Shown here: one piece after another, positions 23,224-33,782 of the stretch
Position numbering within the stretch: position 1 is the first letter of the stretch
Layout: the number at the start of each line of letters is the position of its first letter
From: Vicia villosa
Taxonomy: Eukaryota; Streptophyta; Magnoliopsida; Fabales; Fabaceae
Length of the DNA: 64,000 nt
NCBI RefSeq assembly: GCF_029867415.1
Contig: NW_026705002.1
Location: 310,001-374,000, forward strand
Reading direction: 5' to 3'
The notes under the pieces: generated by a model
Database searches by the model: none
What the model was told of the DNA's origin: nothing
Seen by the model: only the letters and a program-made list of their open reading frames with translations
Program-made: the position numbers and the translations under genes

Positions 23224-25617
23224 CTAAGACCCTAGCATTGACAAAATCTTGGCTAGTGTCTCATGAATCCCATTGTTGCTCTCAGCCTGCCTTGCCATGA
23301 AGGCTCTGAACTCTGCATTGGTCTCATCTTGCCTATCCAGACGAGAAGCCAGGTCATGTTGAGTCTTCTGCATGGCCTCCAAAGTCCGCACCAGATAGGA
23401 GGGTTCACCAGAAGAAGAAACTTCCAGACTTCTGTTGACTGGTATAGCATTCTCCACTGCTGCTTCCATGGTAGTCTCTTCAGGGAGATCATCAGAATGT
23501 ACCACCACATTCTCAGCAGGATGATCTTCTGAATGAGAACAGTCAATCTCTTCAGCATCTTCAATCTCTACATCTGAGTCAGACTCAGAAATAGCTTCAG
23601 CATATTCTGGTTCTGGGAACTCAGAATTTCCATCTTCCAGGGCTTGAAGAATGGTTGCAAGATTTGTTGGAGAAGGAGGACCAGCTGCAGCTGCAGGATA
23701 GACCACTTCTGGAAAGTCCATATCAGGAGCACTTTCAGAAGGATTCATTCTGAACCAATTGAACAGCCCCTGAAAGTCACCAGTCAGAACCATGAACTTT
23801 GGTCGCCAGACCACAAGAGTTCTATAGAGATTCCCTGTTAACTCATCTTCAGGCATCCTTTCCTCAAGAATTCTTTTGTTTCTGATGACGTGACGGTATC
23901 TTCCATCATCAAATTCTAACAAGAGTCCAGGAGCACCACGTGCTTCAGCAGTGAATCTTCTCTGCACATTCATAGCTTCAACTTGGAAACTTTGTCTAAG
24001 AGCTCTCCAGAGGTTGCGAAGAGAGCGCTCATCCAGATTATGGCGGTAGGCAGTTTCCAAAAGCTCTAACCAACGGTTCACACGATAGTGTAAGAGCTCA
24101 AGAAAGACAGGAGTAGCAGGTGCAGGAGGGCGAAAGGTGAAGCTGTAATCAGGGTAAAGACAGGAGTATGGATTGGGGGTCCTGGTAGGTATGGGATATG
24201 AGAGACAAGGGTCAGAAGGAAGAGGGTTAGAAGATGAGGATGGAATATCTGTAGTTTGGTGTGATGAGGATGGAATATTTGTGGGAAGTATAGTAGTTGA
24301 GGGAGTAGGGTTCAGAATTATAGGGGGTGAGGGTGGTTGCAGGTTAATTTGTGGGGGTGTGATGGGAGTTGATGTTTCAGTAGGAGACAGCAGAATGAAT
24401 AAGGGAGATTCTGAGGGGGTTGGGATGTATTCCTGTCTGGAATAAATACCAGTCTTCTTAGCTCTGAAAGGATCCACCTTAAGAGGGTCAAAGGTGACCT
24501 TCTTCTTTTTAGCTTCTTTCTCAGCATCTTCTGCTGCTTTTCTTTTCAGTTTCTTCTCTCTCTTCTTCTGATCCTTCTTCCGAAGATCAGTCTGAGAGGG
24601 AAGCACTCTTCCACGTATCCATGCAGGATCAACGGAAGCTCGCGTCTTCACAGAATCTTCCAGATAGTGCTTAACAGTTTTAACCAGTTCAGCTTGAAAC
24701 ATGGTTGAGAAGCCTTGAACAGGGACTCTTCTGATAGGGATATGAGAGAGAACAGTTGGAACAGAAATTATTTCCTTCACCAGTTTCATTCTTAAAAGAT
24801 CAAAGCCAGAGAAGACATTGCCTTGATCAATTCTGAAGAAAGAAGGAGTTCCACAAGTCTTAAGAGACTCCAGCAAATCACTTTCAATCAGAATATATGA
24901 GATCATTCTGCCGAAAGGAATAATATTCTTCTGAAGATGAGGATACTGCTCCTGATACTCATCCCTAGATTCTTCAATAGCCAGCTTCAGGTTTTCAAAG
25001 AGTATGTTGGAAATATTAAGTTTAATGCTCTTTCCAATACAATAGAGAGTATACTTCTGATCAGGATTGATGAAAGTGGAGGAGAGAGACTTCTTTCTAT
25101 GGTGAAGAGAACCCATGATGATCTCAGCCCACACCTGAAATAGAGGTCTCAACGTGCCAGTCATGTTGGAGTTAATACCAGTGACGGTTGAGATAAGTTT
25201 CTCAACTTTGTTCCAATCAACCCTTCCAGCAAGAGGACCAGTTTCACCTTCTTCATCATCAAGATTGTACAGTTTTCTGATCAGAGCTTCAGTGATCACC
25301 ACTTCATGCCCTAGCACGAAAGAGAGAATGGCGGTTGGGGTGACGGTTGCGTGTGCCCAGAAATCTTTCACAAGAGCAGGAAAGACTGGTCCAACCAATC
25401 TACCCAAATAGTTAGCCCATCCTTGAGCCATAAACCTAGCTTTTGGCTTGAAAGCATATGCAGCCAAGTCAACAAAGTCCACAGGGGACTCACACAGTAC
25501 TTCCATTTCCGATGGAGACAAAGAGCAAGTTTTCAGAGGAGCAAAGTCAAACTTGTTGAGAACCAGTTGAGATGAAGACATTTCTTCGGACCGAGAGTTA
25601 CTTGAAGATGGGTTCAT
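23224..25617 (-). CDS. Envelope-like protein of a Sirevirus element (E1), 797 aa, open
   Basis: This single open frame follows the protease-integrase frame by about 360 bp. I chose the ATG at 25617 because the N-terminus MNPSS is shared with the E2 protein at 33783. The longer reading to 25917 only adds translated leader sequence with chance hydrophobic stretches. The N-terminal 300 residues share blocks such as GWANYLGRLVGP, HATVTPTAILSFVLGHEV and KLYNLDDEEG with E2, resembling the plant 'putative transposon protein' domain used for SIRE envelope-like proteins. A Lys/Arg-rich segment (residues about 345-375, possible nuclear localisation signal) follows, then a Pro/Ser/Thr-rich linker (about 390-500). 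The C-terminus has an acidic stretch and a heptad-rich end. I see no clear signal peptide or membrane span, so a true envelope role is unproven. Confidence 0.8.
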   Translation of the reverse strand: MNPSSSNSRSEEMSSSQLVLNKFDFAPLKTCSLSPSEMEVLCESPVDFVDLAAYAFKPKARFMAQGWANYLGRLVGPVFPALVKDFWAHATVTPTAILSFVLGHEVVITEALIRKLYNLDDEEGETGPLAGRVDWNKVEKLISTVTGINSNMTGTLRPLFQVWAEIIMGSLHHRKKSLSSTFINPDQKYTLYCIGKSIKLNISNILFENLKLAIEESRDEYQEQYPHLQKNIIPFGRMISYILIESDLLESLKTCGTPSFFRIDQGNVFSGFDLLRMKLVKEIISVPTVLSHIPIRRVPVQGFSTMFQAELVKTVKHYLEDSVKTRASVDPAWIRGRVLPSQTDLRKKDQKKREKKLKRKAAEDAEKEAKKKKVTFDPLKVDPFRAKKTGIYSRQEYIPTPSESPLFILLSPTETSTPITPPQINLQPPSPPIILNPTPSTTILPTNIPSSSHQTTDIPSSSSNPLPSDPCLSYPIPTRTPNPYSCLYPDYSFTFRPPAPATPVFLELLHYRVNRWLELLETAYRHNLDERSLRNLWRALRQSFQVEAMNVQRRFTAEARGAPGLLLEFDDGRYRHVIRNKRILEERMPEDELTGNLYRTLVVWRPKFMVLTGDFQGLFNWFRMNPSESAPDMDFPEVVYPAAAAGPPSPTNLATILQALEDGNSEFPEPEYAEAISESDSDVEIEDAEEIDCSHSEDHPAENVVVHSDDLPEETTMEAAVENAIPVNRSLEVSSSGEPSYLVRTLEAMQKTQHDLASRLDRQDETNAEFRAFMARQAESNNGIHETLAKILSMLGS

Positions 25618-25976
25618 GATGAATGCTAGGTGAAAGATGAGTAAACTAGGGTTTATGCAGAAATGCAGAAAGACAGAGAAAGATGGTGAACGATGAAAAA
25701 CTGAACGCAAAGAGAGAGAAATGAAAGAGGGAAAAAACTGAAACGTTTGAAGAGTATAAAATAAAAAAAATAAAAGAAATGATGAATGGCATTTAATGTT
25801 ACGTAACAAGAGGAGAGAGAAATTATGACAAATGAAGTGATAGAAACAGTTACCTAGGAAAGGCGCCTCCTCAACTGCACGCATGTTTGTCCAAATAGGG
25901 TAGACACGTGTTACCATCTGGAAATAGATGACAACTGTATTTTAAAAAAAAACTTTATCCCTTTTAATTCAGATCA

Positions 25977-27560
25977 CTACTTCTGATTGCCATTCTTTAG
26001 AAATGATCTTGTTCTGATAGGATCATCTTTCTTCCCAAGGATCACATCTTCTGAATGAGCTGAAGTAAGTCTAGGTGATCTTCTGATAGTTGGCTCTTCA
26101 GAAATCCTGAGATTCTCTAAGGATGCAGCAACTTGATCTTCTGATCCATTGCTTCTGAGACTGCCAGCTTCTGCAGCTTTGCTTCTTGGTTCTTCAACTT
26201 CTGAGATATCAATGTCAAAATCTGCAAAATTCTCAAACTGCTTTGGCTTTTCAAGACCAAGCTTATCATCAAACCTGATATTGATTGATTCTTCTACAAT
26301 CAATGTTTCAGTATTGTATACTCTGTAGCCTTTAGAGCGTTCAGAATATCCAAGAAGGAAACATTTTTGTGCCTTAGAATCAAACTTACCAAGATGATCT
26401 TTAGTGTTCAGAATAAAACAAACACATCCAAAAGGATGAAAATATGAAATGTTGGGCTTTCTGTTCTTCCACAATTCATAAGGAGTCTTATTTAGAATAG
26501 GTCTTATAGAGATTCTATTCTGAATATAACATGTAGTGTTTATTGCTTCTGCCCAGAAGTGCTTAGCCATATTGGTTTCGTTGATCATGGTTCTGGCCAT
26601 TTCTTGTAGAGTCCTATTCTTTCGTTCTACAACTCCATTTTGTTGTGGAGTTCTAGGACAAGAGAAATCATGGGCAATACCATTTTCTTTGAAGAACTCC
26701 TCAAAGAATTTGTTCTCAAATTCACCACCATGATCACTTCTGACCTTTATGATTTTACACTCCTTCTCAGTTTGGGTCTGAGTGCAGAATTCAAAGAACA
26801 GTGAATGAGACTCATCCTTGTGTTTCAAGAACTTTACCCATGTCCAGCGGCTATAATCATCAACGATGACTAATCCATATTTCTTCCCTTTGACAGATGC
26901 TGTTTTGACAGGGCCAAACAGATCAATGTGCAAAAGTTCTAACGACCTTGAGGAAGAGACAACATTCTTAGACTTGAATGCAGGTTTGGAGAACTTGCCC
27001 TTCTGACATGCTTCACAAAGAGCATCTGATTTATATTTCAGATTAGGGAGTCCTCTGACAAGATTTAGTTTGTTAATCTGAGAAATCTTTCTCAAACTAG
27101 CATGTCCTAATCTTCTGTGCCAGACCCATTGCTCTTCAGAAACAGACATAAGACAAGTCACCTTCTGATTCTTAAGATCCTGAAGATCTGTCTTATAAAC
27201 GTTGTTCTTTCTCTTGCCTATAAATAGGATTGAGCCATCCTTCTGACTTACAGCCTTGCAAGACTTTTGATTAAAGATTATGTCATAACCATTGTCACTT
27301 AATTGACTTATGGACAATAAGTTATGAGCTAATCCATCTACTAGAAGAACATTAGAAATAGAAGGAGAGTTACCAGACTTTATAGTTCCTGAGCCAATAA
27401 TTTTGCCCTTCTGATCTCCTCCAAACTTCACTTCTCCAGCAGATTTAAGCACCAGGTCTTGGAACATAGACCTTCTTCCTGTCATGTGTCGCGAGCATCC
27501 AGAGTCCAGGTACCATGACATGTTGTGCTTTTCCTTCTTTGCAGCCAAGGATATCTGCAA
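25977..27560 (-). CDS. Protease and integrase part of copia pol (E1); RT and RNase H absent
   Basis: A 527-codon frame overlaps the end of gag by 116 nt, shifted +1 relative to gag. In order it holds a retropepsin motif DSG (residues 19-21), a zinc-binding H148/H153/C182/C185 pre-integrase domain and an integrase core. The core triad is D213 (HIDLFGPV), D276 (RSDHGGEF) and E312 (VVERKN), spaced as DD35E. The tail ends RTRSFLKN plus a few residues and a stop. In complete copia pol, RT would follow at about this point; here the next 360 bp hold no RT motif and the envelope-like ORF begins. The enzyme could still cleave Gag and insert cDNA, but cannot make cDNA. The first ATG is not certain because pol is normally made as a fusion to gag. 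Confidence 0.88.
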   Translation of the reverse strand: MQISLAAKKEKHNMSWYLDSGCSRHMTGRRSMFQDLVLKSAGEVKFGGDQKGKIIGSGTIKSGNSPSISNVLLVDGLAHNLLSISQLSDNGYDIIFNQKSCKAVSQKDGSILFIGKRKNNVYKTDLQDLKNQKVTCLMSVSEEQWVWHRRLGHASLRKISQINKLNLVRGLPNLKYKSDALCEACQKGKFSKPAFKSKNVVSSSRSLELLHIDLFGPVKTASVKGKKYGLVIVDDYSRWTWVKFLKHKDESHSLFFEFCTQTQTEKECKIIKVRSDHGGEFENKFFEEFFKENGIAHDFSCPRTPQQNGVVERKNRTLQEMARTMINETNMAKHFWAEAINTTCYIQNRISIRPILNKTPYELWKNRKPNISYFHPFGCVCFILNTKDHLGKFDSKAQKCFLLGYSERSKGYRVYNTETLIVEESINIRFDDKLGLEKPKQFENFADFDIDISEVEEPRSKAAEAGSLRSNGSEDQVAASLENLRISEEPTIRRSPRLTSAHSEDVILGKKDDPIRTRSFLKNGNQK

Positions 27561-29373
27561 TAGGAATAATCTTTTCCTTAGGTACCCACAATTTCTTGGG
27601 TCCTTTCTTGTTAGTTTTCCTCAAGTTCTGATTGAACTTGGGTTTAGCAAAATATTTAACAGGAGGAACAACATGATATTCTTTAGGTTTGTCAGCATGA
27701 TATTTCTTAGGATGTGTCACATGCTTCTTGGTGTGAACAGTGTTAAACTTTTGTGCATGTGAAGTGAGCCTAATATCATGTGCATGGCCATATTTGAACT
27801 GATCATACAATGGCTTGTATGTGATATTCAGATCATCAATAGGTTCAAATTTATGTGAGGTATCACCCTCATAGCCAAAACCAAACCTTCTATTTCCAGA
27901 AACACCATATATCATAGAAGCAAGATGACTTCTGCCAATACTTCTAGATAAGAACTTTCTGAAGCTCGATTCATATTCTTTCAGAATATGATTCATGCTA
28001 GGAATGGATTTTTCTGTTTCAAAAGGAGATCCACTATCTTTGGATAGATTTAAAACTTTTTCCTTCAGTTTAGAATTTTCCACTTCAAGCTTCTTAGTTT
28101 CAAATTCAAACTGCTTCTTCAGCTTTTTGTATTTGATACTAAGATCAGCCTTGAGTTCCAGAAGTTCTGTTAAACTGGAAACTAACTCTTCTCTAGATAG
28201 TTCAGAAAATACCTCTTCACAATCTGATTTTGATGTAGATTCTGATCCATCATCCATTGTGGCCATTAGTGCCAGATTTTCCTGCTCATCTTCAGAGTCT
28301 GATTCTGATTCTGAATCATCCCATGTTGCCATAAGACCTTTCTTCTTATGAAACTTCTTCTTGGGATTCTCTTTCTGAAGTTTTGGGCACTCACTTTTGA
28401 AGTGTCCTGGCTCATTGCATTCATAGCACACGACCTTTTTCTTGTCATATCTTTTGCCTCCAGAAGATTCTCCTCTTTCAGGCTTCTTTGAGCTTTTGAA
28501 GCTCCTGAACTTCCTTTGCTTGCTTTTCTAGAGTTGATTGACTCTTCTGGAAATCATGGACAGTTCATCTTCTTCTTCTTCTGATTCTGATTCTTCAGAA
28601 TCTTCTTCTTCAGCCTGAAAAGCGTTAGTGCATTTTTTAAAATTAGATTTTAATGCAACAGACTTACCTTTCTTCTGAGGTTCATTTGCGTCAAGTTCAA
28701 TCTCATGACTCCTCAGGGCACTTATCAGCTCTTCCAAAGAAACTTCATTCAGATTCTTCGCAATCTTGAATGCAGTCACCATTGGGCCCCATCTTTTGGG
28801 CAAGCTTCTGATGATCTTCTTTACATGATCAGCTTTGGTGTAGCCTTTGTCCAGAACTCTTAATCCAGCAGTTAGAGTTTGAAATATTGAAAACATCTTC
28901 TCAATGTCTTCATCATCCTCCATCTTGAAGGCTTCGTACTTCTGGATTAGTGCAAGAGCTTTGGTCTCCTTGACTTGAGCATTTCCTTCATGAGTCATTT
29001 TCAAGGACTCATATATGTCATGAGCCGTTTCCCTGTTAGATATCTTCTCATACTCAGCATGAGAGATAGCATTCAGCAAAACAGTCCTGCATTTGTGATG
29101 ATTTTTGAAATCTTTCTTTTGATCATCAGTCATTTCGCTTCTCGTGAGCCGTACACCAGTAGTTTTAACAGGATGTTTGTAACCATCCAACAGAAGATCC
29201 CATAGATCAGCATCCAGACCAAGAAAGTAACTTTCCAATTTATCTTTCCAATATTCAAAGTTTTCACCATCGAATATTGGTGGTCTAGTGTAACCATTGT
29301 TACCATTACCATTGTATTGCTCAGCAGAGCCAGATGTAGATGTAGATGTATTTGTTGAAATTTCACCAGCCAT
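27445..29373 (-). pseudogene. gag of E1 with a single in-frame stop
   Basis: A 642-residue frame is broken only by TAG at codon 282 (28528-28530), where the E2 copy has TGG (Trp). The N-terminal part is a copia-type Gag (UBN2-like) domain, with blocks such as NFEYWKDKLESYFLGLDADL. After the stop, a CCHC zinc knuckle CYECNEPGHFKSEC spans residues 316-329. Ser/Glu/Asp-rich and coiled-coil-prone segments follow, as in the long Gag of Sireviruses. The length is close to the 635-aa E2 Gag. One transition explains the inactivation, so the loss is recent. Readthrough cannot be excluded from sequence alone. Confidence 0.85.
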
Positions 29374-29445
29374 CTTTTACTGAAGCATTTTTCTCTTCCT
29401 GAATCTTTTCTAAACACGGTTAAGTGCTTGCACCTTAGAACCGGC

Positions 29446-29457
29446 GCTCTGAAGCCA
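29446..29457 (-). promoter_or_regulatory. E1 primer-binding site
   Basis: On the minus strand TGGCTTCAGAGC lies two bases inside the LTR edge at 29460. It differs at two positions from the initiator-tRNA-Met complementary TGGTATCAGAGC usual for copia elements. E2 has only one of these changes. Confidence 0.75.
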
Positions 29458-29459
29458 AT

Positions 29460-29763
29460 TGAAGGATAGAAAAACACTTAGAAAGGGGGGGGGGGGGGTT
29501 TGAATAAGTGTAGTTTCAAAACTCGTAAGATAAAAATAATTTGCACAAGTATTTTTATCCTGGTTCGTTGTTAACTAAACTACTCCAGTCCACCCTATAC
29601 AAGGTGATTTACCTCAACTGAGGATTTAATCCACTAATCACACGAGATTACAATGGTTTTCCACTTAGACAACTTCTAAGTCTTCTAGAGTCTTCTGATC
29701 ACAACTTGATCACTCTAGGAACAACTGCTTAGAGACCTTCTAAGACTTCTCTAGAGTATACTG
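29460..29763 (-). mobile_element. E1 middle LTR, first part (split by E2)
   Basis: The LTR edge begins TGAAGGATAG next to the primer-binding site and includes a run of about 14 G. It stops at 29763, where E2 begins. The last five bases TACTG (29759-29763) are repeated at 38729-38733, which is the E2 target duplication. The LTR continues at 38734. Joined length is 1155 bp, matching the 1152-bp solo LTR at 42895. Confidence 0.92.
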
Positions 29764-30338
29764 TGTTAGAACAAGATTTGTTCTTATCAATTATCTTAGT
29801 TTTGATGATAAAAATAATATGAATTTTGCTTAAGATAATATGGTACTCTAATCCAATGCAATTTCCCTTTCAGGAAATATATAAAGAGTATGCATAATTC
29901 AGCGCTCAGAAGTTGTGTCTCAAATGGTTCAGCATGCAACATCAGAACATGGTCTGGCAAGACATCAGAAGATGGTCGAAGCAGAATCAGAACATGGGTC
30001 TATGGAAGCATCAGAAGAACATGAGATCAGAAGCACTTAAGATCAGAAGATGGTATCACGCTCAGAAGCACTTCAAGGTCAGAAGATCAGAAGATGCTGT
30101 GCACCAAGCTGTTTGACTCTGATGATATTCAAACGTCGTATTCACAAACATCAGATCAGAAGGAAGTACGCAGACTACGCTGACTGACAAAAGGAACGTT
30201 AAAGCTACTAAAGGCTACGTCAGTAGACACAGCGTGAACAAGGCTCGAGGTAGTTGACAAAAGCGTATAACATTAAATGCAAAGCTGTACGGAACACGCA
30301 AAGCATTAAATGCATTCAACGGTCATCTTCTCAACGCC

Positions 30339-30346
30339 TATAAATA
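30339..30346 (+). promoter_or_regulatory. TATA box of the E2 5' LTR
   Basis: TATAAATA lies in the middle of the LTR, the expected U3 position. The same box is in the 3' LTR at 37989-37996 and, as TATATAAA, in E1-type LTRs (minus strand 21605-21612, 38994-39001, 43456-43463). Transcription would start shortly downstream, defining R. Confidence 0.6.
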
Positions 30347-30616
30347 TGAAGTTCTGATGAGAAGCAAGGTTAACGATTCTGCACCAAAACAACTCATATC
30401 AAACTTGCTGAAACGCTGTTCAAATCTAAACTCAGAATCTTCATCTTCATCAAAGCTCACTACATTGCTGTTGTAATATCTTAGTGAGATTAAGCTTAAA
30501 TTGTAAGAGAAATATCACAGTTGTGATTATCGCTTTTAAGAAGCATTTGTAAACTCTTGAATAGATTACATTAAGTTGTAAGGAACTAGAGTGATCAGTT
30601 GATCAGTATACTCTAG

Positions 30617-30741
30617 GAAGTCTTAGCAGTTGGCTGAGCAGGAAGTCTTGGCAGTTGGCTGAGCAGGAAGTCTTGGCAGTTGGCTGAGCAGGAAGTCTTG
30701 GCAGTTTGCTGAGCAGGAAGTCTTGGCAGTTGGCTGAGCAG
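30617..30741 (+). repeat. 25-bp minisatellite, five copies, in the E2 5' LTR
   Basis: Five exact-length units of the form GAAGTCTTGGCAGTTGGCTG plus AGCAG occur, the first with TTAG and the fourth with GTTTGC variants. A degenerate sixth follows. The identical array, same variants in the same order, lies in the 3' LTR at 38267-38391. E1-type LTRs have only a short single-copy counterpart, so the expansion is specific to the E2 lineage. Confidence 0.93.
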
Positions 30742-31079
30742 AAAGTCTTAGGAGTGAACTAAGCCTAGAGTGATCGTGTTGATCAGTAGACTCTAGAAAA
30801 GTCTTAGGAGTGAACTAAGCAGTTGTTCCTGGAGTGATCAGGTTGTGATCAGAAGACTCTGGAAGACTTAGTTGCGGCTAAGTGGAGAACCATTGTAATC
30901 CGTGTGATTAGTGGATTAAATCCTCAGTTGAGGTAAATCATCTCTGCGGGGGTGGACTGGAGTAGCTTCGTTAACAGCGAACCAGGATAAAAATAATTGT
31001 GCATTTTATTTTTATCGCTCAAGATTTAAAGTCACACTTATTCAATCCCCCCTTTCTAAGTGTTTTTCTATCCTTCAAT

Positions 31080-31091
31080 TGGCATCAGAGC
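31080..31091 (+). promoter_or_regulatory. E2 primer-binding site
   Basis: TGGCATCAGAGC lies two bases after the 5' LTR. It matches the initiator-tRNA-Met site TGGTATCAGAGC with one change. Confidence 0.8.
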
Positions 31092-31164
31092 GCCGGTTCT
31101 AAGGTGCAAGCACTTAACCGTGTTTAGAAAAGATTCAGGAAGAGAAAAACGCTTCATTTAAAAG

Positions 31165-33072
31165 ATGGTTGATGAAAGTGAAAAGATTACATCTACATCT
31201 GGCTCTGCTGAGCAATACAACGGTAACAATGGTTATACTAGACCGCCGGTATTTGATGGTGAAAACTTTGAATACTGGAAAGATAAACTGGAAAGTTACT
31301 TTCTGGGTCTAGATGGTGATCTATGGGATCTTCTGATGGATGGTTACAAACATCCAGTAAATGCCAGAGGCGTGAAGCTGTCAAGGCAAGAAATGAATGA
31401 TGACCAAAAGAAGCTTTTCAGGAATCATCATAAATGTAGAACTGTTTTGCTGAATGCTATCTCTCATGCTGAGTATGAGAAGATATCTAACAGGGAAACG
31501 GCCTATGACATATATGAGTCCTTGAAAATGACTCATGAAGGAAATGCTCAAGTCAAGGAGACAAAAGCTCTTGCCTTAATCCAGAAGTATGAAGCCTTCA
31601 AGATAGAGGATGATGAAGACATTGAAAAGATGTTTTCGAGATTTCAAACTCTTACTGCTGGATTGAGAGTTCTTGACAAAGGATACACCAAGGCTGATCA
31701 TGTAAAGAAGATCATCAGAAGCTTACCCAGAAGATGGGGTCCGATGGTGACTGCATTCAAGATTGCGAAGAATCTGAATGAAGTTTCTCTGGAAGAGCTT
31801 ATCAGCGCCTTGAGAAGTCATGAAATAGAGCTGGACGCAAATGAGCCTCAAAAGAAAGGTAAGTCTATTGCATTAAAATCTAATATCAAGAAATGCACTA
31901 ACGCTTTTCAGGCCAGAGAAGAAGATCCTGAAGAATCAGAATCTGAAGAAGAAGATGAACTGTCCATGATTTCCAGAAGGCTAAATCAACTCTGGAAGAC
32001 CAAGCAAAGGAAGTTCAGAGGCTTCAGAAGTTCAAGGAAATTTGAACGTGAAGAATCTTCTGATGAAAGAAGATTTGACAAGAAGAAGGTCATGTGCTAT
32101 GAATGCAATGAGCCTGGACACTACAAGAATGAATGTCCAAATCTTCAGAAGGAAAGTCCCAAGAAAAAGTTTCATAAGAAGAAAGGTCTTATGGCAACCT
32201 GGGATGAGTCAGAAGATGATTCAGAAGATGAGCAGGCCAACTGTGCGCTGATGGCGACAGAAGATGACGGATCAGAATCTACATCAGAATCAGATTCTGA
32301 AGAGGTATTTTCTGAACTTACTAGAGATGAGTTAGTTTCCGGATTAACTGAACTTCTGGAATCCAAGTCTCAGATTTGTATTAAATACAAAAAGCTGAAA
32401 AAGCTATTTGAATTTGAAACAAAGAGGCTTGAGTTGGAGAACTCTGAATTAAAAGAAAAACTTTTAAAATTATCCAATAATGTTGGATCTCCTTCTGATT
32501 CAGAAAAATCCACTCCTAGTCTGAACCATATTCTGAAAGAATATGATTTAAGTTTCAGAAAGTTCTTATCTAGAAGTATTGGCAGAAGTCAGCTAGCTTC
32601 TATGATATATGCTGTGTCTGGAAACAAAAGAGTTGGCATTGGTTATGAGGGTGAAACCCCATACAAACTTGAACCTGTTGATGAAATGAAAATTACATAC
32701 AAGCCATTGTATGATCAGTTCAAGTATGGCCACTCTCATGATATTAGGCACACTTCACATGCACAAAGTTTTCACATTACACACATTAAGAAGCATGTGA
32801 CACAACCTAGGAAATATCATGAAACTCACATTAAGAATTATCATGCTGTTCCTCCTATTGCTTACAATGTTAAACCCAAGTTCAATCAGAACTTGAGAAA
32901 ATCTAACAAGAAAGGACCCAAGAAGATGTGGGTACCAAAGAAAAAGATTATTTCTTTTGCAGATTCTCTTGATAACAAAGAAGACAACATTCAACATGAC
33001 CTGACACCTGGATTCAAGTTGGTCTCAACACTTGAAGGGAAGAAAGATTGTCTTTCAAGTTCTGGTTCTTAA
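31165..33072 (+). CDS. Gag polyprotein of E2, 635 aa, open
   Basis: The ATG at 31165 follows the primer-binding site by about 75 bp. The N-terminal third is a copia-type Gag (UBN2-like) domain. A Glu/Ser-rich acidic stretch follows (about 253-265), then a basic region, a CCHC zinc knuckle CYECNEPGHYKNEC at residues 311-324, and acidic Ser-rich and coiled-coil segments to about 450. The tail (to 635) is rich in His, Lys and Tyr. Gag packages RNA into virus-like particles in the cytoplasm. The frame is clean, unlike the E1 copy. No protease follows in E2, so this Gag would need processing by a partner element. Confidence 0.9.
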   Translation: MVDESEKITSTSGSAEQYNGNNGYTRPPVFDGENFEYWKDKLESYFLGLDGDLWDLLMDGYKHPVNARGVKLSRQEMNDDQKKLFRNHHKCRTVLLNAISHAEYEKISNRETAYDIYESLKMTHEGNAQVKETKALALIQKYEAFKIEDDEDIEKMFSRFQTLTAGLRVLDKGYTKADHVKKIIRSLPRRWGPMVTAFKIAKNLNEVSLEELISALRSHEIELDANEPQKKGKSIALKSNIKKCTNAFQAREEDPEESESEEEDELSMISRRLNQLWKTKQRKFRGFRSSRKFEREESSDERRFDKKKVMCYECNEPGHYKNECPNLQKESPKKKFHKKKGLMATWDESEDDSEDEQANCALMATEDDGSESTSESDSEEVFSELTRDELVSGLTELLESKSQICIKYKKLKKLFEFETKRLELENSELKEKLLKLSNNVGSPSDSEKSTPSLNHILKEYDLSFRKFLSRSIGRSQLASMIYAVSGNKRVGIGYEGETPYKLEPVDEMKITYKPLYDQFKYGHSHDIRHTSHAQSFHITHIKKHVTQPRKYHETHIKNYHAVPPIAYNVKPKFNQNLRKSNKKGPKKMWVPKKKIISFADSLDNKEDNIQHDLTPGFKLVSTLEGKKDCLSSSGS

Positions 33073-33168
33073 ATCTGTTGAAGAAACTTTGTTCGTAGGA
33101 ATTCAGAAAAGAAAGTTTATTAGTCTTGGAACCATCTGTTTTGTTTGTCTCTAAAGCATTGGTGTTTC

Positions 33169-33474
33169 ATTCTTGATTTTTCTGATTGCTCTAAATGCTA
33201 CAGAATATACAACATTGAAACATTAATTGTGGACAAATCAGTAAACATCTGTTTTGATGATAAACTTGTTTCTGATGAAACAAAGAGCTTAAGAATTTCT
33301 GCAGATACAGTTTTGTCTTATCAGAAGCTGCAGAACAAAGAAGTAAACCTCCAGAAGCTGTGTATATCAGAAGTAATGGATCAGAAGATCATTCAGTCTT
33401 ATATCAGCACACTTCAGAAGGAGTATTTCCAGAAGAGAAACTTGATCAACTCAGAAGCAGTGATCAGAATCTGA
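33169..33474 (+). pseudogene. Remnant of the pol integrase tail in E2
   Basis: The frame reads CYRIYNIETLIVDKSVNI and FDDKLVS, aligning with the integrase C-terminal tail of E1 (GYRVYNTETLIVEESINI). About 1.2 kb that would encode protease, the zinc-binding domain and the DDE core is missing between the gag stop at 33072 and this point. Beyond the aligned part the sequence is AGAAG-rich and not recognisable. The following roughly 300 bp to the next ORF is leader-like, with a pyrimidine-rich stretch and no RT motif. It shares with E1 the words CAGAAG-AGTGATC and TACAG-TGTCATCTAT after the pol end. Confidence 0.75.
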
Positions 33475-33782
33475 AGGCGTAAAGTCTTTTCTTAATACAG
33501 CTGTCATCTATCATCTGATGATGAACACGTATCTGTACGGTTAGTACAAAGCGTGCAGTTGAAAAGACGCCGACCTAGGTAACTGTATTAAATCATTTCA
33601 TTTACTGTGTCCTCTCTCTCCTAATGTCATTTCTCATTAAATGCATAATAATTTCTTTTTTAAATCTTTTATATAACCCGCTTCATCTTCATTCCCATTT
33701 TTTTCTCTCTCTTTTGTGCATTCATCTCGTTACATCTCTCTTCAAACCCTAGTTCTTGATTTGATCTCAAAGCATTATCATA

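Larger units (their letters stand above)
29764..31077 (+). mobile_element. E2 5' LTR
   Basis: It begins TGTTAGAACAAG and ends TATCCTTCA. It contains a TATA box and a 25-bp minisatellite that E1 LTRs lack. Compared with the 3' LTR it lacks five bases (ACGTG) near 30170, which removes a CACGTG G-box present at 37814-37819. Confidence 0.93.

Noticed and set aside
23253..25575. Several overlapping plus-strand ORFs opposite the envelope-like gene (for example 24173-24445)
   Set aside because: Shadows of the long minus-strand frame; no domains and no start context.
25618..25917. 100-residue N-terminal extension of the E1 envelope-like ORF with hydrophobic stretches
   Set aside because: It is the translated AT-rich leader. 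The shared N-terminus of E1 and E2 starts at MNPSS, so I did not treat the hydrophobic part as a signal peptide.
29913..30116. 67-aa ORF in the E2 5' LTR (also at 37558) and a related 93-aa frame in E1-type LTRs (21787, 43638)
   Set aside because: They lie in the TATA-upstream part of the LTR, in AGAAG-rich sequence, with different frames in the two LTR types; no domain and no reason to call a gene.
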